The notes below the pieces were generated by a model. That model saw only the letters and a program-made list of their open reading frames with translations, did no database searches and was not told where the DNA came from. Below are positions 56,435 through 64,000 of a DNA stretch of 64,000 bases, one piece after another. The position numbers were made by a program, and so were the translations under genes. Each line of letters starts with the position of its first letter. The first letter of the stretch is position 1. Origin of the DNA: Embiotoca jacksoni (taxonomy: Eukaryota; Chordata; Actinopteri; Embiotocidae). The DNA is taken from the NCBI GenBank assembly GCA_022577435.1, contig JAKOON010000059.1:110001-174000 (forward strand). Direction: 5' to 3'.

Positions 56435-57000
56435 TGCACCAATCAGCAACCATCAGTGATGTCATCAACCATCAGTGATGTCATCGTTGGTTTGTGAACG
56501 TTATGAATCCTCCAGTTCAGATTCTGTCCGTCACCATCTTTGCTAGTTCGGAGCGGTTTGGAGCAGGAAGTGACCATATTTGGACGAGCTGGGGGAGGAG
56601 CCAGTGGTGGATCTGACCGATTTAATTGGAAACCTGACGATACTACGTCCCGCCCACCGATAGCTGTAACCTGACTGCACCACAGGCCTGTCAATCAAAC
56701 AGACACGCCCCCAAAAACAGGTCTTCTTGAATCTTCTTTTCTAATGAATGAGGGATTATTTTCAGATGGACCTCCAGAAAACTAATAAGAAGGAGTGACT
56801 TTAGCTAACAACACCGAGATAACTGATGGACACATTTAATTCACTTTGGATTTGATGACAGAAGTTGAATGGGAGTCTATGGAGCCGGAGGCTTTTTGGA
56901 GCCGACCTCTAGTGGCACTCGCTGGTATTGCAGCTGAAGACACTTCTGGATCAGAACCATTTTACAGAGCTGAAGCTACGAACTCTTAGAAACAGCCTGT
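56435..57000 (-). mobile_element. Dispersed repeat copy 12, full length
   Basis: Begins CACCAATCAGCAACC with two tail units and ends at CTACGAACTCTTAGAAACAG followed by CCTGTGATT. Nearly identical to copies 7 and 14. Confidence 0.95.
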
Positions 57001-57888
57001 GATTTAGACTTTGGTGGATTACTCTTAAAACCGGTGGATTTTCCAAGTAGTAGAAAGAAGTCTTCTCTCTGCTCGAGTGCAGATTGATTGTTTTACAATA
57101 ACAACATTTCTCCCTGAAATCATGATATTTTTAATCTTATTAATCTGTGTGTACGTTCGTCGTTACGCTTTAAACAATGAGCCCTTAAAATATCTGTAAC
57201 ATCCTGCGGTGACTTCAGAACAGGGTTGTTTTTTTTGTGGTCGGTCGCTTTTTCTGCAGCATCAATGCACCTCAACGCTCCTGCATCAGTCTGAAACTAC
57301 TGGGGGATGTAAAACAGACATTTAGAGAACATCTCCCTGTAAATTCAACAGACATATTTCAGACCTTTGATGTCTCGGCTTCAGGCTGATTGATAGAAGA
57401 GCTAAAACGTTTATTGGCTTGCGTGAATTTGAGCCCATAAACCTGAATCATTTGCATCTCTCGGACGTGATTCGACTAATCGTCTTGACTTTTAGTCTGA
57501 GGTTTGTGTTTCCGTGCATCTCTTCTCTCCCCCAAAAACACAAAAAAGTGATTTGAAGATGTCACCTTGAGAACAAACGGTGAATAGAGAAATAATGATC
57601 AACAGATTAACCGGCAGTTAACAGCTGCACCTCTCTGCGGTTCATTTTGTTCTTTTGTACGTCTACCTTTTCAGACGGCTCGAGACGACGAGTTTAGATG
57701 CTGCAGAGCGGATATGAAGAGATTATTTGACCAGAAAATAAAATATGGGGGGAAAAAAACCAAAAACCCTCTGCTGGAAAGACTTAAGAGATAACATCAA
57801 ATCGGTATTAAGCTACACAGACAGATAGCGTTGCCATGGATAAAATATTTAGCTGGCTTTCCAAATCAGCCTTTTTTTTTTTTTCTTC

Positions 57889-57890
<2 letters not shown>
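57001..57890. other. No gene seen
   Basis: AT-rich unique DNA. Confidence 0.4.

Positions 57891-57959
<69 letters not shown>
57891..57959. repeat. (GT)n microsatellite
   Basis: 34 dinucleotides, after a T-run. Confidence 0.95.
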
Positions 57960-57961
<2 letters not shown>

Positions 57962-58099
57962 CCCCCCCAAATCCTAACCAACATGCCTGTTCGCTGTGGA
58001 AAACAGGGTCAGGCTGCATAAAAAAAAATAAAAAAAATAAAGAGAAAGCGAGAGAGCGAGCACATGATGGGCAGATAAAGGCTTGTCTGTGTCTGAGGG

Positions 58100-58170
58100 A
58101 GAAGAGAGCGAGGAGGATGAGAGGAGGAGGAGGAGGAGGAGATGGAGGAGGAGGAGGAGGAGGGCAGCAG
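58100..58170. repeat. (GGA)n microsatellite
   Basis: Two (GAG)n runs split by GATG; polypurine on the + strand. Confidence 0.9.
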
Positions 58171-58189
58171 GATGAAGGGGCCTCTCTGT

Positions 58190-58325
58190 TGAAGGAGGGA
58201 GTTTGCGGCTCTATAGAGGGCTCCCATGGCGGACAGAAACAAGGCATTTAGTCTGTGAGTCGGCCTTCTGTAACGCCATAATAGGCTCTTATAATGATGC
58301 CACTATGGACAGGGAGGACAAGAAA
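58190..58325. other. Candidate conserved non-coding element
   Basis: Compact unique stretch (CATTTAGTCTGTGAGTCGGC, CGCCATAATAGGCTCTTATA) between simple repeats, with CCATAATAGG close to an SRF/MEF2-type box. No coding evidence. Confidence 0.3.
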
Positions 58326-58329
58326 GGAA

Positions 58330-60699
58330 GAGGCAGAATGTCCCTTTAAACTTTGGTGGGGGGGGCTGTGGTGTGATGGAGGTGGATGAGCTGCTGGGTG
58401 ATTGGTCGGAACAAGAGGAGAGTTTGAACTCTGGACGAGTCCAGGAAACACTGACGCGCAGTTATTTATTTTTCTACTGTAATCCTGATTATGTGTAAAA
58501 AACACAGGTAGAAAACTGCTGGTTAAAAAAATGCGAGAATATTTGCATTCATTTGTCAGAATCAGAATCAGCTTCATTGGACAGGTGTGTTCACACATAC
58601 GAGGAATTTGACTCCGGTTGTAGCTTCTCTCTCAGGATGCAAAAAAATAAAAACAGACAGACATAAATAGACATATAAAACATAAATAGACATATATACA
58701 GCTAAGAAACGAATATATACGTATATATACGTATATATACATAAATATTGTGGACGTCTGGATGACTGGACTGTTTCTTTAGAGGGGAGTTTTTGCAGCG
58801 TTTCTCAGGTTTAAGAGCATTTAAACTGATTTTTGTTGGATAAAAAGATGGAAAAATAAAAAATTTCCAAAAGAAAACAGAAAAGCGCCTGAATTTCAGT
58901 TTTAAAACAACACAATGAGGAAACTTTTGGTAATTATGTGCAGGTGCAAAATGTTAACATTTACCCTACAAATTATTAACTAATGAAACAGGTTTTTTAG
59001 CTTTGTTTTGGCAACTCACACCACTTTGACCAGGTTCAGTATCTAATTTGATTTATTTTGTTGTTGTTTTGTTTGAAGAATAAATGGCGGAATTTGTTTG
59101 ACTCCAATAATAGTTTAATTATTTTAGTTCGTGATTGTTAATGCTTTTATTTTGAAGGGTGGATTGGCAGCGGGTTGAGCGTACACAATTGTGGCGCGTT
59201 TTTTGAACACTTTGATTTATTTTTCCTGCTTTAACAATCGGTGGCCGTTTGACCTTGAGTTGGTTTTATTTTTTAGTCGCCTCTACATTTAATTAAAACC
59301 ACAAGCTCTCCCTTCAGTTTGAAGCAGGACTGATAAAGAAACGCTTTACAGTTCAGATAAAGCACGATGAAATTAAATCCGGTCATTTCCTAAACGGGTC
59401 GTCGGGTTCAGTGGTTCGTTCACGCGTGTTATTTTTACGGCCGGTTAGCGATGGGTATTTCAAGCAAAACTACTATTTCGAAATTCGCTCTGAACTATTT
59501 GATTTTCTTTGAATATTCAACAATAACTATTTTCAGTATCACCTTCATTGAGGGTTTAAAGCGAGCCGAGCCAACACGCCAAACGTTGCCACTAACGATC
59601 ACTGCCGAGCGACCCTCGGCAGCCATATTTGTTTTTAAACTCCCCGAACTACGAGATCCATGGCAACCTCACGGTCAAACGACTTGACAAACAGCCACGA
59701 ACTTAGAATCAAGAACAGTCCATAATATCCTCCACTGTTTGAGATGACGTCGCTATAGCAACGATGAGGGCAGTGTACTATCCGCTGTGGGAAAATACAA
59801 TCCAGTACCAGAAGTGAGTGGAGTTGAGTAGAAGCAGGACCAACGGTAGACATTAGATGATCTGCACGATAACGAGCCACCCAAAATGGATATTTATGAA
59901 TCATTTGTTGTCATTTATCAAGTAAAAATAAAGTAAAAAACTGTCACAGACTTAAATAAAGACTGTTTTTCTGATTGATTTGTGTGTTGTCGGGTCAAAA
60001 GAATAACATTCATCAGATTTTACTTTTGATATACTTCCACACAACTGGCATCAGATCTTCATCTCAAACCCATCAGTCACAGTAAATCTAATTCCCGAGG
60101 CACTCTGTGTGTACATTGGGAAGAATATGATTTAATTTCCACACACAGCGATGGTTTCATCCTCAGCAGCTGCAGCGCAGACTCGGGGGAGAAAAGATGT
60201 CATAAATTTGACGGAGATAAACTCCTGCTTTCACGACCTGTTTGATTTTCAAGTTTAGCGGGAGGTTTTTTTTAGTTTTCTGACTCCGGCCTGCCGTGTG
60301 TTGACTTCTGACACTTCATGCAGTTGGTTGTAAATGTAATAACTTCTCCTTTGCTGCAACCTTCACTATAGTTTGTTGGTTAAAATGTAAACCCGTTACT
60401 CATACTGAAAGTGAAGTCCGAATGTTACAGGGAACATAAATTAATCTTTAATACTGTCAGGCGCTCTTCGCTGGATGAACGCTGTTGTCTCTATGTTAAC
60501 TGATAAAAAACTATAAACTGCTTCACAGGGAAATAAATCCTCTCTCGGGTGCGTCTTGTGTTGGCACAGCTCCATAGGCTCCCATTCAACTCGTCTCATA
60601 AAGTCAACTGACTTTTTAATCAGGTCAAAACATTTTTTTTTTGCTTCATGACCTGCAAGACTAACGACTTTCCCATCATCCTCTGCTGCACTTTGTGTG
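58330..60699. other. No gene; small repeat fragment 60565-60612
   Basis: AT-rich unique DNA with a TATATACG run at 58713-58742. 60565-60612 (CATAGGCTCCCATTCAACTC) is a fragment of the dispersed repeat. 59450-59900 has transposon-like AT-rich sequence that I cannot assign. Confidence 0.35.
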
Positions 60700-61261
60700 A
60701 ATCACAGACTGGATATAAAAGAGTTCGTAGCTTCCGGCTCTGAACAATGAGGCCGATGCAGAAGTGCCTTAATCTGAAATACCAGCGAGTGCCACTAGAG
60801 GTCGGCTCCAAAAAGCCTCCGGCTCCATAGACTCCCATTCAACTTCTCTCATCAAATCCAAAGTGAATAAAATGTGTCCATCAGTTATCTCGGTGTTGTT
60901 AGCTAAAGTCACTCCTTCTTATTAGTTTTCTGGAGGTCCATCTGAAAATAATCCCTCATTCATTAGAAAAGAAGATTCAAGAAGACCTGTTTTTGGGGGC
61001 GTGTCTGTTTGATTGACAGGCCTGTGGTCCAGTCAGGTTACAGCTATCGGTGGGCGGGACGTAGTATCGTCAGGTTTCCGATCAGATCGGTCAGATCCAC
61101 CGCTGGCTCCTCCCCCAGCTCGTCCAAATATGGTCACTTCCTGCTCCAAACCGCTCCGAACTAGCAAAGATGGTGACGGACAGAATCTGAACTGGAGGAT
61201 TCATAACGTTCACAAACCAACGATGACATCACTGATGGGTGATGACATCACTGATGGTTAA
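60700..61261 (+). mobile_element. Dispersed repeat copy 13, full length
   Basis: Complete copy from ATCACAGACTGGATATAAAA to two tail units (GATGACATCACTGATGG). Contains both of the recurrent short open frames. Confidence 0.95.
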
Positions 61262-61984
61262 ATTTAAAGTGGAAGACTTCTGCACCTGCACGTCGACTTA
61301 TATTCTGGTTGATAAAAATGTGCTGCAGATTCATGAGTGTGCAAGAAATATCTTTTTCTTTGTTTCCCTCTAAATTGTAAAATAAAATTGAGTAAACGAG
61401 GAGTCGCTGCCGCTGAGAGAAAACTAAAGACAGATTTCAGTGTGACGACGGTCCTGATGAAAATACTTCCACTCCTCCGCCGGCTGCTGAGGGTCAAGTT
61501 CACGTCCTCTTGTCATATTTCTCACACAGTGATATTTAAACGTCTTAAAACGTGATCTGTCAGGCGCAAATCAAATAAATTATAAAAGGAGCTGTTTAGT
61601 ATTCTGCGCTACGATGACCGTGGAGAGTGTTTAATGTCGGGACGTGAAGTTCCTCTGTGAACATTTTTGCTTGTTACTTCAGTATCTCCAAAGTCCTACT
61701 TTTAGTCCGTCCACCTGTTGAATGAATGAAACCTGCTGCACGAGAGAAAGTCAACGTACTCTTGTTCTTTACTTAAATCTTCCACTCAGTTTTCTTTTTA
61801 AAGTAAATTCAGTGAAAATAGATCTGATGATTTTTTTTTTCGACAGGAAAACGTTTTAGCGTTTCATGTAAAAGATGAATTAGAACGAATCGAACCTGTT
61901 GAAACTGAAGAGAAATCATTGTTCTTCGGTTCTTCAATCTCCCGTCGGGAGAAAAAGCATGAATCAGATGTCCAACAAACAACT
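61262..61984. other. No gene seen
   Basis: AT-rich unique DNA; short open frames on both strands only. Confidence 0.4.
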
Positions 61985-63091
61985 GGTTGTGTGTTTGTTT
62001 ATATTCCTGAGGTTGTGTGTTTGTTTTTCTTCCTGAGGTTGTGTTTGTTTATTTTCCTGAGGTTGTGTGTTTGTTGTGTTGCTGAGGTTGTGTTTGTTTA
62101 TCTTCCTGAGGTTGTGTGTTTGTTTATCTTCCTGAGGTTGTGTGTTTGTTTATCTTCCTGAGGTTGTTTGTTTACCTTCCTGAGGTTGTGTGTTTGTTTA
62201 TCTTCCTGAGGTTGTTTGTTTGTTTATCTTCCTGAGGTTGTGTGTTTGTTTATCTTCCTGAGGTTGTTTGTTTATCTTCCTGAGATTGTGTGTTTGTTTA
62301 TCTTCCTGAGATTGTGTGTTTGTTTATCTTCCTGAGGTTGTGTGTTTATTTATCTTCCTGAGGTTGTTTGTTTATCTTCCTGAGATTGTGTGTTTGTTTA
62401 TCTTCCTGAGGTTGTGTTTGTTTATCTTCCTGAGGTTGCGTGTTTGTATATCTTCCTGAGGTTGTTTGTTTGTTTATCTTCCTGAGGTTGTGTGTTTGTT
62501 TTTCTTCCTGAGGTTACGTGTTTGTTTATCTTCTTGAGGTTGCATGTTTGTTTATCTTCCTGAGGTTGTGTTTGTTTATCTTCCTGAGGTTGTGTGTTTG
62601 TTTTTCTTCCTGAGGTTGTGTTTGTTTATCTTTCTGAGGTTGTGTGTTTGTTTATCTTCCTGAGGTTGTTTGTTTACCTTCCTGAGGTTGTGTGTTTGTT
62701 TATCTTCCTGAGGTTGTTTGTTTATCTTCCTGAGGTTGTGTTTGTTTATCTTCCTGAGGTTGTTTGTTTACCTTCGTGAGGTTGTGTGTTTGTTTATCTT
62801 CCTGAGGTTGTTTGTTTATCTTCCTGAGGTTGTTTGTTTACCTTCCTGAGGTTGTGTGTTTGTTTATCTTCCTGAGGTTGTGTGTTTGTTTATCTTCCTG
62901 AGGTTGTGTGTTTGTTTATCTTCCTGAGGTTGTTTGTTTACCTTCCTGAGGTTGTGTGTTTGTTTATCTTCCTGAGGTTGTGTTTGTTTATCTTCCTGAG
63001 GTTGTGTTTGTTTATCTTCCTGAGGTTGTTTGTTTATCTTCCCGAGATTGTGTTTGTTTATACTCCTGAGTTTGTTTGTTTATCTTCCTGA
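61985..63091. repeat. Minisatellite with 22-, 24- and 26-bp units
   Basis: Roughly 45 tandem units ending TTTATCTTCCTGAG. Units differ by loss of one or two GT steps (GTTGTGTGTTTG, GTTGTGTTTG, GTTGTTTG), and a TTTACC variant is confined to the shortest class. The open frames here are translations of the repeat (FVYLPEVV-type). Confidence 0.95.
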
Positions 63092-63782
63092 AGCGTGAAG
63101 CGTCTCCTGATCCCTCTGGTGAGTTTAACAGGCTTAAATCAAGTGTTATGTATATCGGAAACTTTATTACTCCCTGCTGGGAAATCTTGTTTCCTTGTGA
63201 CCCTGCACTCGGTGGGGTCAGAGGTCAGAGGTCAGAGGTGAAGTTCAGCTGCAGAGCCAGACAGCGGCGCCCTGCAGGTTTTTTTGAGTATCTGCTCGGG
63301 GAGGGAGGTGAAGGAGGAGGTGGAGGAGGAGGAGGTGTGCGTGTTCCGGCTGACGGACAGTTTCCGTGCCGTTACATCATCCTGCAGGTCTGCCAGCGGT
63401 TTAAAGGCAAAATGCGTGATTTAAATAAAACAAAGGAGCGACTCCTCCCAAACGCAGAGCTGGATTTTTTAATTCGGTGTTTACCGTCAGCCTCGTGTGG
63501 ACCGGGCTTGGTCGTCTCAGACGGCATCGGGGGCAGAGATATAATATTTACAATGTTTTTTTGCACGTGTGAACTCAACATGAGCTCCACAAGCTGATTC
63601 ATATCTTTAAAGTGGAGTTACATAATGTGAAGTTAATGTGCAACAGAAAATTCCCGTCCCGAGTGTCTTCCAGTAATACGTGAAAGCACAAGTAATGACT
63701 TGAACTAAAAGTTAAGGTCAGTGAAAGACAGCAATGAGGATTTTATCATTTAAAATGACAATGTAATGTGCTCTCCCTCCAC
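63092..63782. other. No gene; nuclear-receptor-like sites and a possible conserved element
   Basis: Unique DNA. Contains the half-site array at 63215-63247, and at 63370-63560 balanced non-repetitive sequence (GGTTTAAAGGCAAAATGCG, GATTTTTTAATTCGGTG) that may be conserved. The open frame at 63076-63597 starts in the minisatellite and has no recognised domain. Confidence 0.3.
63215..63247 (+). promoter_or_regulatory. Four-half-site DR1 nuclear-receptor-like array
   Basis: GGGTCA, AGGTCA, AGGTCA and AGGTGA, each separated by one G (7-bp period), then AGTTCA. This is the DR1 layout bound by RXR heterodimers, HNF4 and COUP-TF. Confidence 0.5.
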
Positions 63783-64000
63783 CAATCAGCAACCATCAGT
63801 GATGTCATCAACCATCAGTGATGTCATCGTTGGTTTGTGAACGTTATGAATCCTCCAGTTCAGATTCTGTCCGTCACCATCTTTGCTAGTTCGGAGCGGT
63901 TTGGAGCAGGAAGTGACCATATTTGGACGAGCTGGGGGAGGAGCCAGCGGTGGAGCTGACCGATCTGATTGGAAACCTGACGATACTACGTCCCACCCAC
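63783..64000 (-). mobile_element. Dispersed repeat copy 14, cut by window end
   Basis: Begins ACCAATCAGCAACCATCAGT with two tail units and continues into the GACGATACTACGTCCC block at the edge. Confidence 0.95.

Noticed and set aside
59450..59900. hAT-type MITE
   Set aside because: The region has transposon-like words but I could not define ends or a second copy in the window.
61919..63091. Frames reading FVYLPEVV repeats as a repeat protein
   Set aside because: Translation of the minisatellite; unit lengths of 22, 24 and 26 bp do not preserve a reading frame.
61985..63091. CRISPR array
   Set aside because: No unique spacers; units are contiguous and the DNA is from an animal.

Overview
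This window is vertebrate nuclear DNA, almost certainly from a ray-finned (teleost, probably percomorph) fish. Four things point there: more than thirty long (CA)n/(GT)n microsatellites, degenerate Tc1- and mariner-type transposase relics, a young high-copy dispersed repeat of unknown class, and one intron-containing animal gene. Nothing bacterial, viral or CRISPR-like is present. Most open frames in the window are artefacts of dinucleotide repeats (runs of Thr-His or Cys-Val) or of the dispersed repeat.

The only protein gene I can reconstruct is on the + strand. It has twelve coding exons between 15815 and 25908, and it encodes a short nesprin of about 611-619 residues. The protein has two spectrin-type repeats, a Leu-Glu-Trp-Asp (LEWD) kinesin-light-chain type motif, a long Pro/acidic linker, one transmembrane helix and a C-terminal KASH peptide ending in PPPT. 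The short layout and the RSEP...VFE...LEWDP..DIG signatures fit nesprin-4 (SYNE4) best, although the spectrin repeats also resemble the C-terminal repeats of nesprin-1 and -2. A probable poly(A) signal lies at 27149. A possible promoter and 5'-untranslated exon (NRF1-, KLF/SP- and ETS-like sites, then a donor at 1980) lie about 13.8 kb upstream.

Layout: 1-2 kb, minisatellite, CpG-rich DNA and the promoter candidate. 2-15.7 kb, putative first intron or intergenic DNA with Tc1 relics, a foldback element and microsatellites. 15.8-27.2 kb, the nesprin gene; its introns hold three copies of the dispersed repeat, several microsatellites and a 690-bp C/A-only array. 27-37 kb, mariner- and Tc1-type transposase relics, microsatellites and one exon-like open stretch (34856-35131). 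37-50 kb, gene-poor DNA with several repeat copies and stretches that look like conserved non-coding elements. 50.8-54.3 kb, a CpG-rich, G-run-rich segment with repeated ATGCGCGC words that could be the 5' end of an unseen gene. 54.6-64 kb, more dispersed-repeat copies, a 1.1-kb minisatellite and a four-half-site DR1 array.

About fourteen copies of one repeat (full length about 560 bp, class unknown) occur in both orientations. Their cores are almost identical, so amplification was recent. Conserved non-coding calls are judgements from composition only and need genome alignment.
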